A stretch of DNA of 31,466 nt from Dehalococcoidia bacterium UBA1332 (GCA_002306745.1 DBSW01000105.1:1-31466), one strand, 5' to 3'. Counted from the stretch's first letter, positions 9,134 to 17,386 are shown. Program-made: numbers and translations. Notes: a model not told the origin generated them from the sequence alone.

Positions 9134-10087
9134 TTGAGAGCAATAATTGAAGGATCACGCCCCCGTCAAATGATCAAAAACGGTCTCGTACTAGTTCCGT
9201 TATTTTTCACTGTTAATATTTGGTTTAGCGCAACTGACCTAAGCGGTATGACGACGATAGTGGTACGGGCATTCGCTGCATTAGGAATTTTCATCCTACT
9301 TTCGGCAGCTATTTATCTATTCAATGATTCAGTCGATGTCGAAAAAGATCGAATGCATCCTAAAAAAAAGTTGCGGCCTATTGCATCAGGAAAAATCTCA
9401 GTTCGTAAAGCTTATGGAACATCATTACTGATGATGATTACAGCCCTTGCGGCCTCGCTTTACATCTCATCTCCTATGATTCTTATTTCAGGCTTGTACC
9501 TGATAATTAACATTGCCTATACCTATTGGCTGAAGAACATTGTGATTCTAGATGTAATGACAATCGCGTCTGGATTCGTTTTGAGAGCAATGGCAGGCTC
9601 TATCGCAATCGATCGAACAACAATAATTCAAAATAATGTTCCAACTGAAGTAGATCTAACAATTTCTCCATGGTTATATGTAGTTACCGCCCTAGGAGCG
9701 CTTTTCATCGCTTTAGCAAAAAGACGCAATGAGCTGCATCTTGCTGGTTCCAACTCGCCAGCTCAAAGACCTATTCTTAGCGACTACTCTATTGCGTTAC
9801 TTGACAACTTAATCAACGTAGTAGCTGGTGCAACATTGATCGCATACACCCTCTACACATTCAGCACAGGAATTTCAGAAGCTAACGTTCCGAGAAACCA
9901 CTCAATGATGCTCACTATCCCATTTGTCGCGTATGGTGTACTTCGGTATCTCTACCTGATACATATAGATGGAGTTGGGGAGACGCCTGAAGAAATTGTC
10001 ATAAAGGATAAGCCTCTTCTGATAAATATCTTATTGTGGCTCGTAACCGGATCGTCAGTTCTGATGTGGACTCGATTAACCGTTTAG
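9134..10087 (+). CDS. UbiA-family decaprenyl-phosphate phosphoribosyltransferase-like protein
   Basis: This polytopic membrane enzyme resembles DPPR synthase, which transfers phosphoribose from PRPP to a polyprenyl phosphate, the first step to lipid-linked ribose or arabinose. The N-terminus has RPRQMIKNGLVLVPLFF. The metal-binding motif NDxxDxxxD lies at residues 64-72, followed by the signature DRMHPKKKLRPIASG. The second conserved site includes AKRRNEL near residue 190. About eight or nine hydrophobic segments fit the UbiA fold. The start is TTG at 9134; no ATG fits without losing conserved residues, and AGCAGGGA just upstream may serve as ribosome site. A homogentisate or 4-hydroxybenzoate prenyltransferase is less likely because the DRMHPxKxxRPIASG stretch is DPPR-type. 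Confidence 0.87.
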   Translation: MRAIIEGSRPRQMIKNGLVLVPLFFTVNIWFSATDLSGMTTIVVRAFAALGIFILLSAAIYLFNDSVDVEKDRMHPKKKLRPIASGKISVRKAYGTSLLMMITALAASLYISSPMILISGLYLIINIAYTYWLKNIVILDVMTIASGFVLRAMAGSIAIDRTTIIQNNVPTEVDLTISPWLYVVTALGALFIALAKRRNELHLAGSNSPAQRPILSDYSIALLDNLINVVAGATLIAYTLYTFSTGISEANVPRNHSMMLTIPFVAYGVLRYLYLIHIDGVGETPEEIVIKDKPLLINILLWLVTGSSVLMWTRLTV

Positions 10088-10218
10088 TCACTGGAATCTA
10101 ATTCATATCCGTAAACAGGGACGTTATTTGAATAACTCAAGCGTTGAACGGCTTCTACACTCGAATAATTCAATTCGATTTACATTAGCAGACAAACTAG
10201 TCAGAATAATTCCACACA

Positions 10219-12312
10219 ATGTCTGAATTATCGGGTCGAACAGAGTTTTGGAATATCGGATACCCATTTGCTGGTGCTCTGGTTTATTTGATCGCTCCCA
10301 TCGCTTTAGCATCAATCGCCTATGCTCTAAGAAGACGCTGGCGGATGTGGCACATCGCTAGTGCCGAAATAGAACTCGGATCGACCGTGGACCGGTGGAA
10401 AGCTTTTTTATCCTTTGCATTGCCTGGCGTATTTGTACATAAAAAATTTGTACGAAAGCGAGACTTATACCCCGGAATAATGCATTTCTCGATATTCTGG
10501 GGATTCGGAATATTGCTTATCGCCACCACGGTAGCCGCAGCCGAGTTCAACTCCGAACATTATCTCGATTGGATACTGCCTACAGCACATTCTAGAGTGC
10601 TGCTTGGATTTGTCTGGGACGTATTGGGCGGGGGACTAGCAATGGTTGGACTTTCTATGGCTGCATGGCGCCGTTACGTCATTCGACCCGGACGACTGAA
10701 TACGGCATTAGATGATGGAATAGTCTTGATTTTTCTCTTCGGATTATTAGCAACTGGATTTATGGTTGAAGCAATGCGTATCGGAGCCACAGAGCTGAAT
10801 CCAGCTTCAGACTATTTTGATGAGTCAGTTGCGATATGGTCTCCGATTGGCTGGCTGTTGGCGAAAATTTTCCTAGGCCTAGGGTTTACTACTGAAGTTC
10901 TTAAAGCGACGCATGTGGTTTTATGGTGGGTACATGCAATAATTTTCGTTGGGGCGATTATTTACACAGCTGCACGGTTCTCTAAATTCTCCCACATGAT
11001 CGTCAGCGCAATGAACTTGTATTACCGTCCGCTTAATCGTTCAAGAGGTGCATTGAAGCCGATGGGAGACTTCGAAACTCTTCAAACGTTCGGTGCGAAG
11101 GACCTACCCGATTTACAGTGGACTCAAGCCTTGAGTTTTGACGCTTGTACAAACTGCGGAAGATGCCAAGATGCTTGCCCTGCGTGGGCGTCAGGAAAAC
11201 CACTTTCACCACGCGCCTTAATACAGGGAATGCGGGGGTATATGGAAGATAGAGCTCCGGTTATTCTTGGGACGCCTAATGGTGAAAAAATCCCAGAGCC
11301 AACGACTTCAATGGTGCACGATTCTATAGGCGATGACGTTCTCTGGAGCTGCTTGACATGTGCTGCTTGCCTAGACGCATGCCCAGTAGAGATCAACCAT
11401 ATCGACTCAATAGTCGACATGCGCCGCTTTCTTGCTTTAGAAGAAGCAACTGTCCCGGATACTGCGCAGTCGGCGCTGCAATCGATAGAACAAAGAGGGC
11501 ACCCTTGGAGGGGTACCAACCTTACAAGGACTTCCTGGATGGAGGGCCTTGACATTCCAACCCTAGCCAAACAACCGGATTCAGAAATTCTATTTTGGGT
11601 AGGATGCTCAGGTGCTCTTACAGAGAGAGGAATAAGCACAACTAGGTCTATGGCATCAGTTCTAAAGAAAGCTGGCGTAAAGTTTGCTGTGCTTGGTGAA
11701 GAAGAAACCTGCTCAGGCGATCCAGCAAGACGCCTCGGCAACGAATATTTATTTCAACTTCAAGCCGAAAAAAACATAACGACCTTTAACCAGTATGATG
11801 TGAAGGAAGTGATAACTACCTGCCCTCACTGCTTCAACACAATCAAAAATGAATACCCTCAACTAGGGGGAAACTACGATGTCATTCATTACACAGCCTA
11901 TGTCGGAGAACTGCTTAAAAAAGGAATACTACAACCAAGTGAAGCAGGTATAGGTAAGATCGGCACTGTCACATATCATGATTCTTGCTATCTGGGGCGT
12001 CACAACGGTGAATTTGGTGCCCCTCGTGAAATCATTAGTGCAATTCCTGGACTTAACTTTGTCGAAATGGATCTCTCCCAAGAACGTTCATTCTGCTGCG
12101 GAGCAGGTGGTGGTCGAATGTGGATGGAAGAAGAAGGTGAAAGAGTAAATCATCTTAGAACCGATCAATTCTTAGCAACAAAAGCTGATACGCTCGCCGT
12201 ATCCTGCCCTTTTTGTATACAGATGTTTGATGAGGGACTCGGGGCAAAAGGTAGGGAAAACGATAAAAACGCTATCGACCTAATTAGTATCCTTGATCAG
12301 GCAACTGATTAA
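10219..12312 (+). CDS. EtfD/HdrD-like membrane-bound iron-sulfur oxidoreductase
   Basis: This 697-residue protein fuses a membrane cytochrome-like part to a soluble heterodisulfide-reductase-like part. Residues 1-270 contain about five or six hydrophobic helices similar to NarI/nitrate reductase gamma, with several His residues that could bind haem b. A two-cluster ferredoxin domain follows: CxxCxxCxxxCP from Cys310 (CTNCGRCQDACP) and again from Cys378 (CLTCAACLDACP). The C-terminal 240 residues carry two cysteine-rich CCG domains (WVGCSG and CPHCFNT; DSCYLGRHN and SFCCGAGGGR). This architecture is shared with proteins such as mycobacterial Rv0338c/EtfD, which passes electrons from electron-transfer flavoprotein to menaquinone. 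DsrMK-like or lactate-related roles are alternatives. No ETF or acyl-CoA dehydrogenase gene is in the window, so the electron donor is inferred. Confidence 0.85.
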   Translation: MSELSGRTEFWNIGYPFAGALVYLIAPIALASIAYALRRRWRMWHIASAEIELGSTVDRWKAFLSFALPGVFVHKKFVRKRDLYPGIMHFSIFWGFGILLIATTVAAAEFNSEHYLDWILPTAHSRVLLGFVWDVLGGGLAMVGLSMAAWRRYVIRPGRLNTALDDGIVLIFLFGLLATGFMVEAMRIGATELNPASDYFDESVAIWSPIGWLLAKIFLGLGFTTEVLKATHVVLWWVHAIIFVGAIIYTAARFSKFSHMIVSAMNLYYRPLNRSRGALKPMGDFETLQTFGAKDLPDLQWTQALSFDACTNCGRCQDACPAWASGKPLSPRALIQGMRGYMEDRAPVILGTPNGEKIPEPTTSMVHDSIGDDVLWSCLTCAACLDACPVEINHIDSIVDMRRFLALEEATVPDTAQSALQSIEQRGHPWRGTNLTRTSWMEGLDIPTLAKQPDSEILFWVGCSGALTERGISTTRSMASVLKKAGVKFAVLGEEETCSGDPARRLGNEYLFQLQAEKNITTFNQYDVKEVITTCPHCFNTIKNEYPQLGGNYDVIHYTAYVGELLKKGILQPSEAGIGKIGTVTYHDSCYLGRHNGEFGAPREIISAIPGLNFVEMDLSQERSFCCGAGGGRMWMEEEGERVNHLRTDQFLATKADTLAVSCPFCIQMFDEGLGAKGRENDKNAIDLISILDQATD

Positions 12313-12330
12313 TTACCTTATGCCAGTTAA

Positions 12331-12358
12331 TTGTTCTATTACCACGACAATATATTCT
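12331..12358 (+). promoter_or_regulatory. Possible promoter of the methyltransferase-nuclease pair
   Basis: TTGTTC (12331-12336) and TATTCT (12353-12358) are separated by 16 bases in the 93 nt gap after the Fe-S oxidoreductase gene. Transcription would start about 40 nt before the methyltransferase ATG, where no Shine-Dalgarno sequence is seen. The match to consensus is moderate. Confidence 0.33.
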
Positions 12359-12405
12359 AAAACATGCGAGCTTTTTCAACTTAACTGCTAGCATCTCTTA
12401 CATAC

Positions 12406-13359
12406 ATGCCCAGTCGCCCTAGACCTGCTTCAAAGCAGCAACCAACCAGTACATCCTCTTTTGGTACCAATGGAAGATTCAGCCACGATTCTTCCGAGTA
12501 CTATGCACGGGCACTTCAACCAGAAGACAGGGAAAAACTTAACAAGGAGCCTGAGCCTGAAAAACCTATTCCATCCGAGATTGTCAATAAATTTGTAACC
12601 CATTCAAGCGAAAAGATGCCTGAGCTTCCAGATCGTTCAATTCATCTAATGGTTACTTCCCCGCCTTATAACGTTGGTAAAGAATATGACGACGACCTAA
12701 CTCATGACGAATATATGCAACTGATTAGAAACGTCATGCAAGAAACGTTTAGGGTACTCGTTGACGGAGGCAGAGCTCTAGTAAATGTAGCTAATCTTGG
12801 ACGTAAGCCATACATCCCGCTCCATGCTTACATCATTAATCAAGCTGCAAGTGCGGGATTCCACATGCGGGGTGAGGTTATTTGGAATAAATCAGCGGGA
12901 GCCGGAACTTCAACCGCGTGGGGCAGCTGGATGTCACCGTCAAATCCAACATTACGAGACACGCATGAGTACATACTTATATTCCAAAAACCACCTTTTG
13001 GGCGTAAACCAACCCACGGAAGAAAACCAACAATAACCCGTGAAGAATTTCTCGAACTCACTAAGAGTGTTTGGGAATTCCCTCCACAGTCAGCAAAGCA
13101 AGTTGGACATCCAGCACCGTTCCCGGAGGAATTACCTCGGAGAGCAATAGAACTTTACACATTTTCTGAAGAGATCGTACTAGATCCTTTTATGGGAACA
13201 GGTTCCACAGCGCTTGCTGCAATAAAATCTGGCAGAAATTTTGTAGGGTATGAAGTTTCTACCAAGTACGTTAGCTTAGCGAATCAACGAATAGAAGCAT
13301 ATCGATCAGGCAATAAATTCAAGCCACCGACGTCAGACAAATCTAGAAATTCATTATGA
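12406..13359 (+). CDS. Site-specific DNA methyltransferase, beta class (N6-adenine or N4-cytosine)
   Basis: It transfers a methyl group from SAM to an exocyclic amino group of a DNA base. The catalytic motif TSPPY is at residues 84-88. The SAM-binding motif comes later, DPFMGTGST at 260-268, and this order defines the beta class. HPAPFP near 235-240 and SVWEFPP near 221 are also typical. SPPY occurs in both m4C and m6A enzymes, so the modified base is undecided. The first 55 residues are low in hydrophobics and rich in Pro, Ser and Lys, and look disordered. The stop codon overlaps the ATG of the next gene (ATGA), which suggests coupled translation. The recognition sequence cannot be predicted. 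It may be half of a restriction-modification system or a regulatory methyltransferase. Confidence 0.92.
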   Translation: MPSRPRPASKQQPTSTSSFGTNGRFSHDSSEYYARALQPEDREKLNKEPEPEKPIPSEIVNKFVTHSSEKMPELPDRSIHLMVTSPPYNVGKEYDDDLTHDEYMQLIRNVMQETFRVLVDGGRALVNVANLGRKPYIPLHAYIINQAASAGFHMRGEVIWNKSAGAGTSTAWGSWMSPSNPTLRDTHEYILIFQKPPFGRKPTHGRKPTITREEFLELTKSVWEFPPQSAKQVGHPAPFPEELPRRAIELYTFSEEIVLDPFMGTGSTALAAIKSGRNFVGYEVSTKYVSLANQRIEAYRSGNKFKPPTSDKSRNSL

Positions 13360-13976
13360 CCCGAACGCTGACTGAACTTTCAACAGAAGAACGTGAAAAA
13401 GTAATTAGTACTGTTCACAAAGAAGCCGAAGCATCTAGTTGGTCTCAGCTGAGCAACTCACGCAAATCAGCTCTTTATTCAGCATGGGAGGCACGTTACG
13501 ATCTTTCTCACGCCACTATAAAAGACGGCATAATGAAGGGGTTTGATGCAGCTCAGGGTATCCCAAAAAAGGCGGAAGCCGAAATACAAGATGAGGTAAC
13601 AAGGATTTTCAGGGTGTCTGGCATCAACGTAATTGAACAGGCGCAAATGTGGACCGGAAAAGAGCGCGCTGACTTACTTATTGGCTACAGTGCCAAATTT
13701 ACGACCCACGTCATTGAAATAGAACGAGCTGATTCTTGGTCCGAAGGTTTACGACAAGTTCTTTGGTACCAAGCAGCTATATTCCAGGCTAATCGAAGGC
13801 ATGTTCTACCGGTATTAATTTTATTCGGGAACACTTCATCTGAAAGGTTTGAGCAGATATTGGCTACCTGCGACCACAATCATGTAACTTTAAGTTCACA
13901 CAGACTGACACTTGACGGAACACTAGACACAGAACACTCGCTAAGTGCCCTACTTAATGGTTCGGATTTAACATAA
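13356..13976 (+). CDS. Putative PD-(D/E)XK nuclease, likely restriction endonuclease partner
   Basis: I do not recognise a named family. The 206-residue protein has a predicted core like PD-(D/E)XK nucleases. A helix with acidic residues (AEAEIQDE, residues 73-80) comes first. Strand ERADLLIG gives Asp106 and strand HVIEIER gives Glu121 and Glu123, an E-x-E in place of the usual E-x-K, as in BamHI. A following helix LRQVLWYQ contains Gln134 and Tyr138 in the QxxxY spacing known from RecB-like nucleases. The first 70 residues are helical and may bind DNA. It overlaps the methyltransferase by 4 nt, the classic arrangement of a type II pair. A non-restriction role, such as a methylation-coupled repair nuclease, is possible. 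Confidence 0.6.
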   Translation: MTRTLTELSTEEREKVISTVHKEAEASSWSQLSNSRKSALYSAWEARYDLSHATIKDGIMKGFDAAQGIPKKAEAEIQDEVTRIFRVSGINVIEQAQMWTGKERADLLIGYSAKFTTHVIEIERADSWSEGLRQVLWYQAAIFQANRRHVLPVLILFGNTSSERFEQILATCDHNHVTLSSHRLTLDGTLDTEHSLSALLNGSDLT

Positions 13977-14123
13977 CCAAAATTTTATAAGATGTTTCGT
14001 AATCAAATTTCATAAAATATTTAAGCCAAACTACAAAAAATCTAGTTTTTATTAAATCTAACTTTAGTAATTCAAAAACTAAAAATGAATCAAAAACTCC
14101 TGCAATAGTGCCCGAATATTAAT
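13977..14123. other. Very AT-rich intergenic stretch after the methyltransferase-nuclease pair
   Basis: This 147-base gap is made almost entirely of short A and T runs and is markedly poorer in G+C than the genes on both sides. It has a weak dyad (TTTAGT and ACTAAA around 14063-14082) and no ORF. It may hold the promoter of the thioredoxin gene; no clear -35/-10 pair stands out. Confidence 0.5.
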
Positions 14124-14609
14124 TTGATCGAATTCTTTAACCACCATTCTGCACTTATTCTCATTCCCGGTTTTATTCTGGCCGTTGTAGCACTACTGCC
14201 GATCCGAAGTTGGCGTAATCGTATAGTCTTATACACATTATCCGGCGGCATAGCGTTCCTAACCATATTGTCCTTGCAGCCAGGCAATAGCAACGTAGCA
14301 ACCGAGATCGAAGCTCAGGCGATGATCAATGCAGACAAGCCGGTGTTTATTGAATTTTTCTCAAATTCATGTGCAGCCTGCATTGCTTCACAACCAATAG
14401 TTAACAGTCTAAAGAGGGATATGACTGACGACATTGAGTTGCTAAAACTCGACGTACAAGATCGAATTTCTTCGACGTTAGTCAGAACTTATGGAGTCTA
14501 TTTAACCCCCACTTTTTTGGTAATCAGTAGTGACGGGAAAATTTTGTGGAGGCAATCCGGCGGATTACTGAATAAATCTGATGCACTCAAGGCAATTGAT
14601 GCAGCCTGA
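14124..14609 (+). CDS. Membrane-anchored thioredoxin-fold protein
   Basis: Two hydrophobic segments (about residues 9-26 and 33-51) anchor the protein, followed by a thioredoxin domain from about residue 60. The redox motif is CAAC at residues 83-86 in FFSNSCAACIASQP. The cis-proline is Pro129 in YLTPTFLVI, and the Asp-rich strand LLKLDVQD is in the usual place. With both helices in a hairpin the domain faces the cytoplasm; with one cleaved or inverted it would face outward, and the sequence does not settle this. The start is TTG at 14124. An ATG at 14322 would remove the membrane part and is less likely. It ends 3 nt before the end of the convergent PfkB-type gene. It may act in thiol-disulfide exchange or cytochrome maturation; the partner is unknown. 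Confidence 0.82.
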   Translation: MIEFFNHHSALILIPGFILAVVALLPIRSWRNRIVLYTLSGGIAFLTILSLQPGNSNVATEIEAQAMINADKPVFIEFFSNSCAACIASQPIVNSLKRDMTDDIELLKLDVQDRISSTLVRTYGVYLTPTFLVISSDGKILWRQSGGLLNKSDALKAIDAA

Positions 14610-14612
14610 GTA

Positions 14613-15446
14613 TCAGGGCATGCGCATAAGGATATCCTGGCGTGAGGGACACCCAGCCAATCCTATAGACTCAATTGATATCGAAGCTGCTGCTGCTGCG
14701 TATAAACCTGCATCTCTGATCGTTGATCCTTCGCTAAAGGCAATAGCGAAACCAGTAGCCCAAACGTCACCCGCACCAGTAAAGTCTACTGGCTGTGCTT
14801 TAATTGACGGAACATCAATCCAACTACCGTCACTCCAAATACTAGAACCCTTTTCACCACGGGTAATACATACAACACTACCCAAATTAAACAATTGTTG
14901 CTCCGGCAAATTCCCAATTTCGGTTTCCGAAACAACAATCACATCCCACTTCCTACTGCCAAAAGCTGGGAGACTATTGGCGTGAGAGATAAATCCGTCG
15001 TGCCCCCAGCGCCTTAGCCAACCAGATGGCAAAAGACAAGACAGTTTTGCTTGGAACCAGTTTAGACATGCAGTTGGCAGCTCATGTAGAAGAGGAGCGG
15101 CGAAAAACACATCTGGGCATCTCCAATCTTCTGGTATTGCGGATCGCGTAATACGACTACCGGATGCTAATAAAACTTGAGTTCTAAGATCGTTGTCATA
15201 GTAATTTGCAAAAGACGCTGTATGCTCGCTAATAACTTTACGAAAATCGATTCCGTTAAGAATCAGATCCGCAGGATAATCATCGCCCACTGACGATATA
15301 ACTCCTGTTGAAATACCATGCTTTTGGGAGGTCAACGCTGCATATGCAGAGGCTCCACCAGGTATATGGCTGCTAGGAGAACCATTGTCTATGATGTTGA
15401 CATCAAACGACAAGTGCCCAATCGCAATAAATTTAGGCGCGCTCAT
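14613..15446 (-). CDS. PfkB-family carbohydrate/nucleoside kinase
   Basis: This is a ribokinase-like sugar or nucleoside kinase. The N-terminal glycine motif is represented by IPGGASAYAALTSQKHG at about residues 28-44. The C-terminal signature is DFTGAGDVWATGF near residue 227, with the catalytic Asp in GAGD. At 277 residues it is slightly short for the family (about 300), and the middle lid region is reduced. The substrate cannot be told; family members include ribokinase, adenosine kinase and inositol kinases. It lies 60 nt downstream of jag on the same strand and could be read from the rpmH-jag transcript. It meets the thioredoxin gene tail to tail. Confidence 0.85.
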   Translation of the reverse strand: MSAPKFIAIGHLSFDVNIIDNGSPSSHIPGGASAYAALTSQKHGISTGVISSVGDDYPADLILNGIDFRKVISEHTASFANYYDNDLRTQVLLASGSRITRSAIPEDWRCPDVFFAAPLLHELPTACLNWFQAKLSCLLPSGWLRRWGHDGFISHANSLPAFGSRKWDVIVVSETEIGNLPEQQLFNLGSVVCITRGEKGSSIWSDGSWIDVPSIKAQPVDFTGAGDVWATGFAIAFSEGSTIRDAGLYAAAAASISIESIGLAGCPSRQDILMRMP

Positions 15447-15506
15447 GATAAGTTAGTTTCAAAAGTTTGAGTCTAATTACTATTTCAAGAATTATATTGT
15501 CGTCAT

Positions 15507-16475
15507 TTAATTGTTTGGAAATATTACAACCCTGCGCTGATTCCCCTCGCCTTCAGATTCTGTATGTACTTCGGGATGATCAGCAAGTGCCATATGCACA
15601 ATCCGTCGTTCTGCCGGCGACATTGGCTCAAGACTATCCTCATAACCACTAGAAGCCACTCGTCCCGCAACTCGTCTGGCGATACGTCGTAACATTTGGA
15701 CACGTCGCTCTCGATAGTCTTCAATATCGATTACCACGGAGGCTTTTCGACCGAGCTGACGATTTGTGACCATTCTCAAAATAAATTGAAGTGCTTGAAG
15801 TGTCTCGCCGCGCCGCCCAATTAGTAGACCAGAATCCTGCCCTTCTATTTCGAAAGTGAGAGAACCTTCGTCACCATCGTCACGTATATAAGTATCAGCC
15901 ACTACACCCATGGCACCAAGGAAGTAATCAAGAAGCTCTGATACAAGCTGTTCAGCTTCCTTATCTTTTTCATGCACCACGTTCTGATCGCGTTGATACT
16001 TTACGCTCTGTCCATCAGAATCATCGCGTTCTATTGTTTTAGATCGATCCACTTGATTGGTTTTTCTAGCCCGACCGCGACGTCCATGATCCGTGCTACG
16101 TCGCTTTCGAAGAGATCGCTTAGATTTAGCATCATCCGAATCATCATCTTGTGGCGATTGTTCTTGAGTGGCTTCTAGGGATCCTTTATTGCCAAACGAG
16201 TTATTGTCTCGTGCTTTGCGTTTTTGTTTACCACGACCACGGTTGCCGCGTTTGCTTTTGCGAGCTTTGAAAGAGTCACTACCTGATTCAGTGGATTCGC
16301 TTGTGAGCAAAGAGACTTCAATCTCTGCCGATTCTCCTCCGAATCCTAGAATTCCAGAACGACCTGTATTAATTACCTTTATTTCGACGTCTTCGAGTTC
16401 GACGTCCAGTGCGGCGAGCGCGATTTCTGTCGCGTCGTCGACTGTCTTCCCTGAGAACTTCCGTCTGCTGGTCAT
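15507..16475 (-). CDS. jag: Jag/KhpB RNA-binding protein (SpoIIIJ-associated)
   Basis: Jag is a KH/R3H single-stranded RNA-binding protein usually encoded beside yidC. The Jag-N domain is residues 1-54 (SGKTVDDATEIALAALD, then GRSGILGFGG). A long, highly charged Lys/Arg/Asp/Ser linker runs from about 55 to 170 and is probably disordered. A KH domain follows with the GxxG loop at IGRRGETL (219-226). The R3H domain has its Arg-x3-His at R290 and H294 (RRIVH), just after PMSPAER. The start is fixed by the Jag-N homology at 16475, which lies 107 nt inside yidC. The first 35 codons are therefore shared, in another frame, with the arginine-rich tail of YidC. The family is tied to control of elongation and cell-wall synthesis mRNAs in Gram-positive bacteria. 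Confidence 0.93.
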   Translation of the reverse strand: MTSRRKFSGKTVDDATEIALAALDVELEDVEIKVINTGRSGILGFGGESAEIEVSLLTSESTESGSDSFKARKSKRGNRGRGKQKRKARDNNSFGNKGSLEATQEQSPQDDDSDDAKSKRSLRKRRSTDHGRRGRARKTNQVDRSKTIERDDSDGQSVKYQRDQNVVHEKDKEAEQLVSELLDYFLGAMGVVADTYIRDDGDEGSLTFEIEGQDSGLLIGRRGETLQALQFILRMVTNRQLGRKASVVIDIEDYRERRVQMLRRIARRVAGRVASSGYEDSLEPMSPAERRIVHMALADHPEVHTESEGEGNQRRVVIFPNN

Positions 16476-17343
16476 TTTCGTATGACTCCTCCGGATCTGG
16501 TTTTGATGTGGTCGTACCTGCAGCCTCAGCGGCTAGCTGCTCAACTCGTTCCGCGCGAGTTTCATCAGTTCCTAAAAACAACCTTCCGAATAATTCAATT
16601 GGTTGTTTGCCACTAACGTAATACTGAATCACCACACCGATTATGTTTGAAAACAGAATATAAACAGCTAGACCTGCCGGAAATTGCCAGGTAAATGCGC
16701 CAAACATTATTGGGAGCATCCATAGCATCATCTGGTTAGTCTGCCGCTGCCTCGGGTCTGTCGTGGGGTTTGTTGTCATTTTCTGCTGTATAAACATCGA
16801 ACCACCAACCAAAATTGGCAGCATGTAATTCAACGGCAAAGTTGCTGCAGAAACAGCGTCAATAAGTGATAGACCCAAGAAATTACTATCAAATGGAACT
16901 GCGGCTATCGCAGGGTTCCATATGTAAAACATCTCTGAAAGATTAGCCAAGCCTTCGGGTGTCGAAGGCATGGTTCTAATGATTGCTCGATAAAATCCAA
17001 TCCATATGGGCATTTGGATAATCATTGGACCGAGGCAACCTATGGGGCTAACACCCGCCTCTCGATAGAGCCCCATAGTTTCGGACGACATCTGTCGCCT
17101 AGCATCACCCGACTTACCTTTGTACTTATCTTGAATCGCCTTTAGCTTCGGCTGTATAGCTTGCATCTTTTTCATCTGACGTGTTTGCCGAACGGTTAAC
17201 GGGATCATCACGATCCTTATAAGTACAGTAAAAACGATGATACTAAGACCAAAGTTAGAAAAGAGTAGATGGTAGAACAACGCCAGGCTGTTGATCATCG
17301 GCCTCATTATGACTTCCTGCCAGAGGATGCCAAAGATCTCCAT
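16369..17343 (-). CDS. yidC: YidC/Oxa1/Alb3 membrane protein insertase
   Basis: YidC inserts and folds membrane proteins alone or with SecYEG. The short N-terminus EIFGILWQEVIMRPMINSLA is typical of Actinobacteria/Chloroflexota-type YidC without the large periplasmic domain of proteobacteria. The core has MIPLTVRQTRQMKKMQ (cytosolic hairpin with Lys/Arg), GVSPIGCLGPMIIQMPIWIGFYRAI, and later helices ending near residue 250. The hydrophilic groove arginine is expected in the first conserved helix (IVFTVLIRIVMIP). The tail from residue about 255 is soluble and its last 27 residues contain 14 Arg. The part from about residue 290 is encoded in the region overlapping jag. Basic C-tails of some YidC proteins bind ribosomes. 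Length 324. Confidence 0.95.
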   Translation of the reverse strand: MEIFGILWQEVIMRPMINSLALFYHLLFSNFGLSIIVFTVLIRIVMIPLTVRQTRQMKKMQAIQPKLKAIQDKYKGKSGDARRQMSSETMGLYREAGVSPIGCLGPMIIQMPIWIGFYRAIIRTMPSTPEGLANLSEMFYIWNPAIAAVPFDSNFLGLSLIDAVSAATLPLNYMLPILVGGSMFIQQKMTTNPTTDPRQRQTNQMMLWMLPIMFGAFTWQFPAGLAVYILFSNIIGVVIQYYVSGKQPIELFGRLFLGTDETRAERVEQLAAEAAGTTTSKPDPEESYENDQQTEVLREDSRRRDRNRARRTGRRTRRRRNKGN

Positions 17344-17386
17344 TACCAGGCTCCTCTATTACAAGTTATCGGCGTGGGAGCTACGA

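Noticed and set aside
11124..11741. 205-residue minus-strand ORF inside the Fe-S oxidoreductase gene
   Set aside because: A long shadow frame made possible by codon bias; no family pattern, while the opposite strand has conserved cysteine motifs.
14581..14985. 134-residue plus-strand ORF opposite the PfkB-type gene
   Set aside because: It is antisense to a gene with clear PfkB motifs and resembles no family.
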